From positions 1 through 64,000 of the forward strand of contig JAUXRI010000270.1 in assembly GCA_030681895.1 (NCBI GenBank): 64,000 nucleotides of DNA, read 5' to 3'. This DNA is from Myxococcales bacterium. GTDB taxonomy: Bacteria; Myxococcota; Myxococcia; Myxococcales; Myxococcaceae. Numbering within the stretch: the first letter of the stretch is position 1; each line of letters begins with the position of its first letter. The notes below the pieces were generated by a model. That model had not been told where the DNA came from. It did no database searches and was given only the letters and a program-made list of their open reading frames with translations. The translations under genes and the position numbers were made by a program. Positions 26,216-35,248 of this stretch are shown here, one piece after another.

Positions 26216-26947
26216 TCACTCCGCTGGCGCGAGGCAGTCGAAGACCTCGAGCTCGTACAGCCAGCCGTGGACGTTCCAGGTGCCCAGCACGTTCCTGCCG
26301 CGGTTGTCGAAGCGGTAGCGGACCGCGCGCGCGACCACCGGCTCGAAGGAATACGTGTCGGCCGTAGCGCTGCCCGGACCTTCGGATTGAGCGGTGGCAC
26401 GCGCGCGCGAGAACTGCAGCGGGACCCATCGCTCGTCTTGAAGCGTCTCGAGCTCGACCTCGGCGGGGTTGTGGTCCTCACCGTGATTCCACACGACGAG
26501 GCGGTCGAAGCGCAGCGGTCGCCCGAAGTCGATGGTGGCCTGGCGCGGGCCGGCCGGCGCTCCCCAGGGCTCGCCGCCTGACGGTCCGTTGTGGCCACCA
26601 GTGAACGCCAGCCCGTGCGCCCACGAGTCGTATGACACGCGGCCATCGACGACCTCCCAGACGTCAGAGCCGCCGCCCCACCCATGGTCTGACTGGAGCG
26701 GCGTCGGGAACCCTGCGCGGTCGGGGTTGAGGGCGAGGTTCTTCCTGCTCCCGCACGCGGCTGGTGCCGGTGGTGGGGTCGCGGCCGCGGGTGCTGGAGC
26801 GGGGAGCGCGACCGGGACTGCCTCAGCGACCTCCGGCGTGCACACCGGGCACGGCGCGCAGCTGCCTGGCGGAGGCGGGACCAGCGTGCACGACAGCGCG
26901 ACGAGACCGGCCGAGACCATCATGGTTCGACGAAGGGCTGAGTTCAT
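26216..26947 (-). CDS. Lipoprotein with F5/8 type C (discoidin)-like domain
   Basis: A 243-residue lipoprotein. The signal peptide MNSALRRTMMVSAGLVALSC carries a lipobox Cys at residue 20. A Pro/Ala/Cys-rich linker (PCPVCTPEVAEAVPVALP) to about residue 65 follows. From there the protein has the order of a discoidin/F5-8 type C domain: KNLALNPDRAGFPTP, GRVSYDSWAHGLAF, QATIDFGRPLRFDRLVVWNH, and the final VRYRF...WLYELEVFDC. Discoidin domains bind sugars or lipids and in bacteria sit on surface proteins. It is convergent with the RCC1 gene and stands alone. The start ATG at 26947 has no strong Shine-Dalgarno. Confidence 0.7.
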   Translation of the reverse strand: MNSALRRTMMVSAGLVALSCTLVPPPPGSCAPCPVCTPEVAEAVPVALPAPAPAAATPPPAPAACGSRKNLALNPDRAGFPTPLQSDHGWGGGSDVWEVVDGRVSYDSWAHGLAFTGGHNGPSGGEPWGAPAGPRQATIDFGRPLRFDRLVVWNHGEDHNPAEVELETLQDERWVPLQFSRARATAQSEGPGSATADTYSFEPVVARAVRYRFDNRGRNVLGTWNVHGWLYELEVFDCLAPAE

Positions 26948-27048
26948 GGGAGCCGTCGAACGGACGAACTCCGTGAACGATCTCTCTCACCCTGAAATCA
27001 GCCCGTCCGGTCGCCGGCGAGACGCAGCGCTCCGGAAAGCAGCGTGGC

Positions 27049-27882
27049 TCAGCGCCCGTTGACGAGCTGCCGGAACAACCCCAGCGCCGTGCCACCGAGC
27101 ACGTCGGTGAGGCCTACCTTCCCCGGCACCGCGGGAGGCTGCCAGCTCGACGGAATCTGCCCGTCGACGAACAGCTGCTTCGCGTCTTCTTTCGTGAAGT
27201 ACCGCGAGCCGTCAGCGGCGCGGCGACCGAACACCTGCATCACGATGCTCAGCTCGGCCAGCTGCGTGACGCGACCGCGCAGGCCCGGGTCTTCCTTCGC
27301 GAAGTGCTCGCCTGCGTTCGCGAGGTCCTTCGCGGTGAGGCGCTCGCCGTCTTTGCTGAACGACATCAAGACGTCGAAGCGCTCGGGGTGCACGCCGTTC
27401 TGCCGAATGCCGGTGCTGCCGGTGTGGTCGAGGTTCGAGCCGTTGAGCTTGAACAGATTGAACGAGCCCTTCACCGAGTCGGTCTTGTCGGCGCCGTTGG
27501 TGAGCACCTTCCTCGTGATGGCGTCGGGGCCGAGCTGGCTGAGCGCGCGGTCGAGGTCGGGGATCTTCACCGTGCCGTCCTTCTCGGTCTTCAGCATGCC
27601 GGCGTTGAACATGCCGGCGAGCGCAGGGCAGGGAATCTTCTTCGAGAGCGTCACCTTCTCTTCAGCGCTGAACGGACACGAGACCTGAGTCGGCGAGGTG
27701 TAGCCGTGCGAGGCGCCTTCGAGGTCCGTCGCAGGGGCAGCAGCGGCGTGCGCAGCGAAGCTCGCAGCAGCAGTCGGAGCCGGGCTCGACGCAGCCGCCG
27801 CGGCAGGCGCTGGCTGCGCCTTCACAGCGGGCTTCGACGGGGGAACGACGGGGCTGCCCTCTGCAGGTCGACGCGTTTTCAT
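27049..27882 (-). CDS. Possible haem-thiolate peroxidase (chloroperoxidase/UPO)-like protein
   Basis: A 277-residue protein: a low-complexity Ala/Pro N-terminus (about residues 1-70) and then a helical domain. The domain opens with SCPFSAEEKVTLSKKIPCPALAGMFNAG split over a turn; the PCPAL phrase matches the haem-thiolate loop of fungal chloroperoxidase and unspecific peroxygenases. Further on, FNLFKLNGSNLDHTGSTGIRQ and ERFDVLMSF occupy the place of the EHD/EGD motif that binds magnesium in those enzymes, but here the first acidic residue is replaced (LDH). The assignment is therefore an inference, with a lost or altered metal site. There is no signal peptide. The start at 27882 has AGGTG upstream; the frame to 27960 lacks conservation. 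Confidence 0.45.
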   Translation of the reverse strand: MKTRRPAEGSPVVPPSKPAVKAQPAPAAAAASSPAPTAAASFAAHAAAAPATDLEGASHGYTSPTQVSCPFSAEEKVTLSKKIPCPALAGMFNAGMLKTEKDGTVKIPDLDRALSQLGPDAITRKVLTNGADKTDSVKGSFNLFKLNGSNLDHTGSTGIRQNGVHPERFDVLMSFSKDGERLTAKDLANAGEHFAKEDPGLRGRVTQLAELSIVMQVFGRRAADGSRYFTKEDAKQLFVDGQIPSSWQPPAVPGKVGLTDVLGGTALGLFRQLVNGR

Positions 27883-27969
27883 GAACACCTGCGTACACCA
27901 GCGGCGCGCGAGGCGAAAGGCGAGGCCTGTCGCGAATTGGGTACGCCCGCGCAAGCCCACGACAGGGAC

Positions 27970-28305
27970 TCAGGCGCTTTGTTTCGCGGCGTCGAGCCCG
28001 CGGGCGAGCCACTTCGCCAGCGCCGCATCGGTGCGCACACCCTCGAAGCCGACGCGCAGGAAGCCCGCCATCACCCGACGCCCGAGCTTCATCGGCGTGA
28101 CGTGTGGCTTCGCGAGCAAGGTGTCGCGCTCCTCGGGCGTGACGCGCACCAACACCCCGTCGCGGCCCACCGAGCAACACATCGCGCCGTTCACCATGAA
28201 GGCCAGGCCGCCCATCATCTTGCGCTCGACGGGCCGCTTGTCCGCGAGGAGCTGCCGAACGCGGCGCGCGGTCGCCTCGTCGAAGGATGCCTGCGCTCGG
28301 CTCAC
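27970..28305 (-). CDS. TfoX/Sxy N-terminal-domain protein
   Basis: A 111-residue single-domain protein: RRVRQLLADKRPVERKMMGGLAFMVNGAMCC split by loops, then DGVLVRVTPEERDTLL, and VMAGFLRVGFEGVRTDAALAKW near the end. This is the TfoX N-terminal (Sxy) fold, related to competence regulators in gamma-proteobacteria; in most bacteria the single-domain form has an unknown role. The start is GTG at 28305, overlapping the DUF1552 stop as GTGA, so the gene is translationally coupled to that pair. The link to an exported protein pair is probably only transcriptional. The genomic arrangement gives no evidence of natural competence genes in the window. Confidence 0.8.
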   Translation of the reverse strand: MSRAQASFDEATARRVRQLLADKRPVERKMMGGLAFMVNGAMCCSVGRDGVLVRVTPEERDTLLAKPHVTPMKLGRRVMAGFLRVGFEGVRTDAALAKWLARGLDAAKQSA

Positions 28306-29705
28306 GTTCGCAGCTCGCTCAGCGGCCCCGGCGCGATGCGGCTGGTGCCCTCGAGGCCGAAGGTGTCGAAGCTCCCGTCGCCAAACGCATGGCCGAGCGT
28401 ATTGAAGACGTTCGACACCTGGCGGTTGTTCGCGGCGCCATCGGCGGGGAACACCACCGTGCGTCCGTCGGTCTTCATGCCCAACGCGTTGCCGCCGAGC
28501 AGGAGCATCGGCCACTCGGTCGCGGTGGCGTGGTGCTGCTCTCCGTTGTCGGAGAGATAGAGAATGACGGTGTGGTCGAGCATCGAGCCCGACGCGCCGA
28601 CCTCGGGAGTCGCTGCCAGCGTGCGCGCGAGGGCCGCCGTCAGCTCGACGTGTTTGCGCGTCACCGCGGCGATGGCCGTCCAGTTCGCGGCGTTGCCGAT
28701 GCCGTGCTGCAGGTCGTGCCGGCCAACGCCGGGGATGATGGAGTCGTACCGAACGTCGAAGCCCGATGACGCCGACGCCAGCACGACGACGTTGGTCAGG
28801 CCTCCCAGCAAGCTCGCGGTCGCAATCTGGAACTGCGCCTCCAGCCACTTCATCGAGTCGGGCGCACCGGTGCCGCTCAAGAGCGGGTTGGTGCCCGGCG
28901 CTGGCGGCAGGAGCGGCCGCACCGTGTTCGCCATCGAGCGCAGCTGCGTCTCTCGCGAGCGCAGGCCCTCGAGCGAGGTGAGGTACCGCTCCAACTTCAC
29001 CCGCTCGTTCGAGTTGCCGCGGAACGTCGCCAGCGCGGCCTGCACGTCGTCGCGGGCGAAGTCGAAGAGCATGCTGCGCTCCTGACCTGCGCCCGCGCCG
29101 CCCGTGAGCGAACCAAAGATGGTGTTGTACGCGAGCGTCGGGTTCACCAGCACGCCCGCTGGCTTCTTCGGCCCGTACGCGCAGCTCTCGTAGACGATGG
29201 GCGTCAGCGACGAGCTGGTGCCGAGCCGAATCGCATCGAACGGCGCGGTGCGCTTGAGCTTCGGCGCCAGCACCGCGTCGATGGTGGCCGCCGCGCCGTG
29301 CACCGCGCAGCTCAACGCGCCCGTGCCTGAAGAGTGGCCGCCACCGGCGATGGTGCCCGAGAGGCCCAGGACGACGGCTGCGCGGTTCACGAGTGAGATG
29401 TTCGCGCCCGCCGCCGCGAGCGGGTTGAGACACAGCGCCGTCGACAGCGCGTCGCCAGTGAGCGTCCGCACGGTCGACGGGTAGACCTGCGGGAAGTTGT
29501 GACGGGTGCCGATGGCGGCGGCTCCGAGCGACGTGCGCGCGCCCATCGAGAGGAACGCCTCGGGGTAGATGCCGTTGCACTCCATCACGATGACGAGGCG
29601 CGCCGGCGTCGTGCCTTGCGCCAGCACCTCGCGCATGAAGGGCGCCAGCAGGCCGGTGGCGGCGGCGGAACGGAGCAGGGTTCGTCGGCTGAGGCGCATC
29701 GTCAT
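28302..29705 (-). CDS. DUF1552-family protein, Tat-exported
   Basis: A 467-residue protein with a clear twin-arginine signal (LSRRTLLRSAAATGLLAPFM) cleaved near VLAQG. The body has the DUF1552 pattern: RLVIVMECNGIYPEAF, a later GGGHSSGTGALSC, LAPKLKRTAPFDAIRLG, and near the end LDHTVILYLSDNGEQHH and WPMLLLGGNALG. DUF1552 proteins share a phosphatase/sulfatase-like fold with DUF1501 and occur with DUF1592/1588 cytochromes, as here; their reaction is not known. The start ATG at 29705 overlaps the upstream stop (ATGA). It is the second of three such pairs in this window and is only distantly similar in sequence to the one at 45793, suggesting old divergence rather than recent duplication. Confidence 0.8.
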   Translation of the reverse strand: MTMRLSRRTLLRSAAATGLLAPFMREVLAQGTTPARLVIVMECNGIYPEAFLSMGARTSLGAAAIGTRHNFPQVYPSTVRTLTGDALSTALCLNPLAAAGANISLVNRAAVVLGLSGTIAGGGHSSGTGALSCAVHGAAATIDAVLAPKLKRTAPFDAIRLGTSSSLTPIVYESCAYGPKKPAGVLVNPTLAYNTIFGSLTGGAGAGQERSMLFDFARDDVQAALATFRGNSNERVKLERYLTSLEGLRSRETQLRSMANTVRPLLPPAPGTNPLLSGTGAPDSMKWLEAQFQIATASLLGGLTNVVVLASASSGFDVRYDSIIPGVGRHDLQHGIGNAANWTAIAAVTRKHVELTAALARTLAATPEVGASGSMLDHTVILYLSDNGEQHHATATEWPMLLLGGNALGMKTDGRTVVFPADGAANNRQVSNVFNTLGHAFGDGSFDTFGLEGTSRIAPGPLSELRT

Positions 29706-32083
29706 TCCCCCTGCGCGGGCACGCGCCGCGTCGTCCACGTGTCGCTCGTCATCAGCGCCGTCACCATCGCGCGGAAGGAGCCGTTGTTGGTGTCGTAGGC
29801 CTGCTCCATCGTCGCCAGCGTGCACGCGTCGGTGCGGTTCTCGTCGCGGCCCATGAAGTACCGGAAGGCCTGCCTGATGAAGCAGCGCTTCACGTACGGC
29901 GAGTCGCCGAGCTTCTCACTGAGCTCCACGGCGTCGCGCACCGGGCCGTTGAGCGCCGGGTCTGGCAGGCCGGTGAGCGTGACGCGGCCATCGGGCGGCA
30001 TCCACCCTCCGTCGGGCGCGTGGTCGAGCCGGCGCAGGAAGCCGGAGTGGTTGTAGATCTCGAACGGGTAGCCGAGCGGGTTCATCAAGCTGTGGCAGCC
30101 CTGGCACTCCTGCTTGTTGGTGGCGTCTTCGAGGCGGGCGCGCGCGTTGCGGTCGACCCGGTGGGCACCCACGAGCGCCTGCACTCGCACCGACGAGAGC
30201 GGCGGCACGTAGCCGCACAGCAGCTTCTCGCGCACCCACTTGCCGCGATGCACCGCAGACGGGTCGTCTTCGAAGTTGCCGCCGTGCGCCGCGAGCCACG
30301 CCGGGTGCGTCAACACGCCTGCACGCTCGGTCGCCGGGAGCGTCACCCATCGCGCAGGACGATTCGCGTCGATGACAGCCGCCGTGCCGAAGGGCAGGCC
30401 GGTGAGCGCGGTGGCGGCGCCGTCGAAGCCGGTGTTGATGGTCGCAGCCAGATAGTACTGCCGCGTCGTCAGCAGGCTCTTCACGACGTCGACGTCACGC
30501 ACCACCACGCGCGCAATCGTGTCGTCGTAGAGCTGCGTGAGGATGGGCTCGGAGCCGTAGTAGCCGGTGAGCAGGTTGCCCCACCCCGAGAGCTGCTGAC
30601 GGTAGGGACTCGTTCCGCCATCGTCCCAGGCCGACGTTGCTTCCGGGCGCTCCTTGAACACCTCGGCGACGCCTTCGGTGTCGAGCCACTCGCGATAGAA
30701 CCCGGCCACGTTGTCCGCGAGCCAGTACTCGCCACGCCGCGGCCGACGGTCGGTACCGAAGTCCTGCACGAGGTCGAAGCGCGTCGGGTCGGTGCCGCCG
30801 AGGTTGCGTCGAATCAACGCGTCGACGACTTGCGCGGTGCGAATGCCGCCGTCTGCCGCTGCAGCGATGATGTCGGCGGAATGGCCTTCGGGGGGCGCGG
30901 AGTTGTCGGGGAAGCGCCACGTTGGCACGGCGCCCGGCGCGCGTCGGCCGAGCGCGTAGGCGAGCTGCTGCGCGAGCTCCTGGTCGTTCAATCGAGTGCG
31001 TCCCGTGTCGGCGGGGTTGCCCAGCTCTTCGCGGAACAACGCGCCCGAGGTGAGCGAGGCGGCGGTCACGATGCGTGAGATGGAGTGCGTGCGCGCGTCG
31101 GCGCCACCGTCGGCCGATTCTTGCGCGAGCACGGCGGTCGCGAAGACGAGCAGCCGGTCGAGCTCTGCAGTGCGCGGCGGGCGATAGAGGACGCCGGAGG
31201 TCAACATCACGTCGAGGTAGTGACGCACGCAGGTCTGTGACGGCCGCGCGTCTTGCCACATGCAACGCAGGCTCACGTCGGTGCGCAGGCGCTCGAGGCG
31301 ATTGCCACCCGTGTACGGGCCCGCCCAGACCTCGCCGTACGAGTCGACGATGGGCAGCAGAATCTCGACCATCGACTCGTCGACCGTCTCATCCGTCGCG
31401 TAGGTGCCGTAGGGCTCGTGCGCGCTCGGGTCGAACGGGTTGTCGAAGTAGCTGAAGCCGGTCCAGCTGCGGGTGACGGGGCCGCCGACGTTGCGCGTCC
31501 ACTCCCAGCGGTTGATGCGGCGCACGCGGGTCGGCGCGTCAGAGACGGCGCCAGCACAGGCGAAGAGCTCAGCCTGGGGAATGAGGTTGGGCGAGGTGGG
31601 CTGCGACGGGCCCGCGTCGGGAACGCCCGCGTCACCGGGCAGGACGCAGGCGGGCATGCCGGCGCCAATCCACTGCTGGAGCACGGCGAGCTCGTCGGCC
31701 GTCGCCACCTCTGCGGGCGCCGGCGGCATGCGGGAGGTCGTGCTCTGCATACGCGCGAGGCTGCGCTGCGCGTTCGTCTGCGCGGCGTCGAGCTGCGAGG
31801 GCGCTCGAAGCGAATCGAGCGACGTCAGGGACACCGGCGCACCCTGCGTGGGGGGATTGCCGTGGCAGCTCGTGCAGCGCGTGGCGAGCACCTCGACGAC
31901 ACGACAGCCGGCCGTCGCGGGCTCTCCGCCGTCACCAGTGCCGCTCACGCCTCCGCCGGTGCCCGGGTCGCCGCCGCCGCCACCACTCGACGGGTCGCCG
32001 CCGCCCATTCCTCCGCTGCTCACGACGCCCGTGCAGCCAGTCAGAATGATGAGGAGCGCGAAGGCGCTGGGGGTGACGCGCAT
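29702..32083 (-). CDS. DUF1592/DUF1588-type cytochrome-like lipoprotein
   Basis: A 793-residue lipoprotein: the signal MRVTPSAFALLIILTGC, a Gly/Ser-rich linker, and a first haem motif CTSCH at residues 70-74 in a planctomycete-type cytochrome domain (MPPAPAEVATADELAVLQQW). The long middle (about 170-640) holds the DUF1592-like regions (VTAASLTSGALFREELG, YALGRRAPG). The last part has a second motif CQGCH at residues 660-664, in the DUF1588 phrase CQGCHSLMNPLGYPFEIYNH, and a DUF1585-like end. GGAGG lies 6 nt before the ATG at 32083. The stop overlaps the DUF1552 start. The pair is likely to work together in the periplasm or on the surface; the substrate is unknown. Confidence 0.8.
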   Translation of the reverse strand: MRVTPSAFALLIILTGCTGVVSSGGMGGGDPSSGGGGGDPGTGGGVSGTGDGGEPATAGCRVVEVLATRCTSCHGNPPTQGAPVSLTSLDSLRAPSQLDAAQTNAQRSLARMQSTTSRMPPAPAEVATADELAVLQQWIGAGMPACVLPGDAGVPDAGPSQPTSPNLIPQAELFACAGAVSDAPTRVRRINRWEWTRNVGGPVTRSWTGFSYFDNPFDPSAHEPYGTYATDETVDESMVEILLPIVDSYGEVWAGPYTGGNRLERLRTDVSLRCMWQDARPSQTCVRHYLDVMLTSGVLYRPPRTAELDRLLVFATAVLAQESADGGADARTHSISRIVTAASLTSGALFREELGNPADTGRTRLNDQELAQQLAYALGRRAPGAVPTWRFPDNSAPPEGHSADIIAAAADGGIRTAQVVDALIRRNLGGTDPTRFDLVQDFGTDRRPRRGEYWLADNVAGFYREWLDTEGVAEVFKERPEATSAWDDGGTSPYRQQLSGWGNLLTGYYGSEPILTQLYDDTIARVVVRDVDVVKSLLTTRQYYLAATINTGFDGAATALTGLPFGTAAVIDANRPARWVTLPATERAGVLTHPAWLAAHGGNFEDDPSAVHRGKWVREKLLCGYVPPLSSVRVQALVGAHRVDRNARARLEDATNKQECQGCHSLMNPLGYPFEIYNHSGFLRRLDHAPDGGWMPPDGRVTLTGLPDPALNGPVRDAVELSEKLGDSPYVKRCFIRQAFRYFMGRDENRTDACTLATMEQAYDTNNGSFRAMVTALMTSDTWTTRRVPAQGE

Positions 32084-32190
32084 GAAAACCTCCATCAACG
32101 GCGAGCGACGAACCAAACGCGAAGGGCAGGTGCGAGTCGAGGGCCCATGTGGGTCATGCTGATCATCGCCCACCCGCCGTGGCAGGGCCT

Positions 32191-32196
32191 TATGGT
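32191..32196 (+). promoter_or_regulatory. Candidate -10 box for the GGDEF gene
   Basis: TATGGT is 9 nt before a GTG at 32206 in a gene that has no Shine-Dalgarno. It fits TAnnnT. Confidence 0.35.
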
Positions 32197-32205
32197 TCTT
32201 GTTCC

Positions 32206-33357
32206 GTGTCCACCGTGTCCGCCACCACCGACGTTGTCGACGAGCTCGAGCGCGAGAACGCTTCGCTCCGGCACGCGATTCAGGTGCTCCACGAGGTGTC
32301 ACGGCTCGTGCACGGCGCGCTCGAGTTCGAGTCCACCTGCTACGCGGTGCTGACGGGCGTGACGGCTGGCGTCGGGCTCGGCTTCAACCGGGCGATGCTG
32401 TTTCTGCTGCGCGATGGCCACGTGGTGCTCGAGGGCACGATGGCCGTTGGCCCTGCCGACCGCGAGGAGGCCGACCGGGTGTGGAAGGCGCTCGAGCTCA
32501 ACCGGCATGACCTGCCGACGCTTCACGAAGCCGGGCTGACGGCGCTCCGCGCGAAGTCGGTGCTCGACGCGAGGGTGCGGCTGCACCAGGTGCACTTGAA
32601 AGGCGACTCCATCGTCGCGCGCGCGCTGAAAGAGAGCCGCCTGGTGCGCGGCGTCGCTGGTGGAGACGACCTCGACGGCCTGCTCGACCTGGGCACCGGG
32701 CTCGCGGCGCCGCTCGTCGGCAGCGACGGGCCGGTGGGCGTGCTCTACGCCGACAACCGCTTCACGGCTCGAAAGCCCGACGCCGTCATCGAGCACGTGC
32801 TCGCGCTCGTCGGCGACCACTTCGCGCGCGCCGTCGAGAACGCGCGTCGCTTCGAGCGCGAAGCCCGCGCCGCCCGCACCGACGCGCTCACCGGCCTCGG
32901 GCATCACGGGGCGCTCATGGAGCACCTCGCCCTCGCCGTCACCGAGGCTGGCCAGCGCAACCGCCCGCTCTCGGTGGTGATGGCCGACCTCGACGACTTC
33001 AAGGGCGTGAACGACAAGTTCGGGCACCTCGCAGGAGACGCCCTGCTCGCGGGCTTGAGCGCGCGTCTTCGCAATCACCTGCGCTCGACCGAGACGCCCT
33101 ATCGCTACGGTGGTGAAGAGTTCGCCGTGGTGCTGCCGGGTGAGGACTTCGAGACGGCCCGCACCGTCGCCGAGCGCATTCGTCGCGCCATCGCGGATCA
33201 GCCGTTCTCGCTCACCGATGGGTTCGTCGTGCCGATGACGTGCAGCCTTGGCGTGGCCGAGCTCAAGCCGGGCATGTCGCTGCACGCCTTCATCGACGCG
33301 GCTGATCAAGCCCTGCTCAACGCCAAGCGCGCAGGGAAGAACCGCGTCCTCGGTTAA
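32206..33357 (+). CDS. GAF-GGDEF diguanylate cyclase
   Basis: Makes the second messenger cyclic di-GMP from two GTP. The 383-residue soluble protein begins with a short coiled segment (VVDELERENASLRHAI), then a GAF-like sensor domain (about residues 30-205, with LGTGLAAPLVGSDGPVGVLYADN), then a GGDEF domain. The active-site loop is YGGEEF (GGEEF at 302-306), with the metal and substrate residues VVMADLDDFKGVNDKFGH upstream intact, so the enzyme should be active. The inhibitory I-site RxxD is altered to RSTE. The start is probably GTG at 32206; an in-frame ATG at 32149 overlaps the divergent region. Its last base pairs overlap the next gene's stop. Confidence 0.85.
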   Translation: MSTVSATTDVVDELERENASLRHAIQVLHEVSRLVHGALEFESTCYAVLTGVTAGVGLGFNRAMLFLLRDGHVVLEGTMAVGPADREEADRVWKALELNRHDLPTLHEAGLTALRAKSVLDARVRLHQVHLKGDSIVARALKESRLVRGVAGGDDLDGLLDLGTGLAAPLVGSDGPVGVLYADNRFTARKPDAVIEHVLALVGDHFARAVENARRFEREARAARTDALTGLGHHGALMEHLALAVTEAGQRNRPLSVVMADLDDFKGVNDKFGHLAGDALLAGLSARLRNHLRSTETPYRYGGEEFAVVLPGEDFETARTVAERIRRAIADQPFSLTDGFVVPMTCSLGVAELKPGMSLHAFIDAADQALLNAKRAGKNRVLG

Positions 33358-33890
33358 CCCGACAGGACCTCGTGCGCGAACGTCACGGCGCCGAGCACGC
33401 GCATCCCGCGGCCATCGGTGACGCTCAGGCGAAAGGCGAGCTCTGCCTCGACCGAGAGCCACACGGGCCCGAGCTTCGCGCCGACGCCGGTGAGAATGGT
33501 GAGCACATGCTTCGGGACGGGCGTGTCGAGCGACGAGAGGCCGTACCCGAGCCCCGTCGTGATGCGCAGCCAGGGCGTCATCGTCATGCCGAGGGCGATG
33601 CTCCCGAACCAGTCGGTGTGGGGTGAGGCGAAGTCGTGTCTGAACTCCACGGCGGGAAGAATCGAGAAGCGGCCCGGTGCGCCCCCGAGCCGCGACAGCT
33701 GCACGTCGAAGCCGACGCGAGCGCCGAGCGAGAACCCCGGCCGGCCACCTGACGGGAGCGACCGGTCGCGGTCGAACACCGTGCCGCCCACCAGGCCGCC
33801 GGCCACTACCGCGAGGCGCGGGGGTTCGGGGCTGACGTCCTCGGGCGACGCCAGCATCAACAGGGTCGCCAGGGTCGCGAGCACGGGCAC
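33354..33890 (-). CDS. Predicted exported outer-membrane-barrel-like protein
   Basis: This 178-residue protein has a signal peptide (MPVLATLATLLMLASPEDV) and then alternating amphipathic strands, with segments such as SLGARVGFDVQLSRL, GRFSILPAVEFRHDF, GSIALGMTMTPWLRITTGLG and FAHEVLSG. The pattern and the length fit a small eight-stranded outer-membrane barrel, but I recognise no specific family. The stop lies on the same TTAA as the convergent GGDEF gene's stop, so the two coding regions overlap by 4 bp. No partner gene is obvious. The start ATG at 33890 has no good Shine-Dalgarno, and an upstream start is not possible without losing the signal peptide. Confidence 0.55.
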   Translation of the reverse strand: MPVLATLATLLMLASPEDVSPEPPRLAVVAGGLVGGTVFDRDRSLPSGGRPGFSLGARVGFDVQLSRLGGAPGRFSILPAVEFRHDFASPHTDWFGSIALGMTMTPWLRITTGLGYGLSSLDTPVPKHVLTILTGVGAKLGPVWLSVEAELAFRLSVTDGRGMRVLGAVTFAHEVLSG

Positions 33891-33976
33891 CAGACGAGTC
33901 TGCGCGAAATCGCTTCAAACGCGTGTCATTCCCGGTGCGGTTTTCGACCCTCAGGCGACGCACCAGCCCGGTTGAA

Positions 33977-33992
33977 CTCACCCGCCGGTGAG
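33977..33992 (+). promoter_or_regulatory. Hairpin beside the Rieske gene Shine-Dalgarno
   Basis: CTCACC (33977-33982) and GGTGAG (33987-33992) form a 6-bp stem with a 4-nt loop, 17 nt before the ATG and next to the AGGAGAG ribosome-binding site. It might affect ribosome access. Confidence 0.35.
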
Positions 33993-34009
33993 AGGAGAGT
34001 CCGAGCCGC

Positions 34010-35200
<1,191 letters not shown>

Positions 35201-35248
35201 GCTGACGCCCGCGAAGTGTGCTGGGCTGTTCGTTCAACCGGGGGTTCG

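Noticed and set aside
30020..31078. 352-codon plus-strand frame inside the second DUF1592 gene
   Set aside because: Val/Arg/Glu-rich shadow without start signal.
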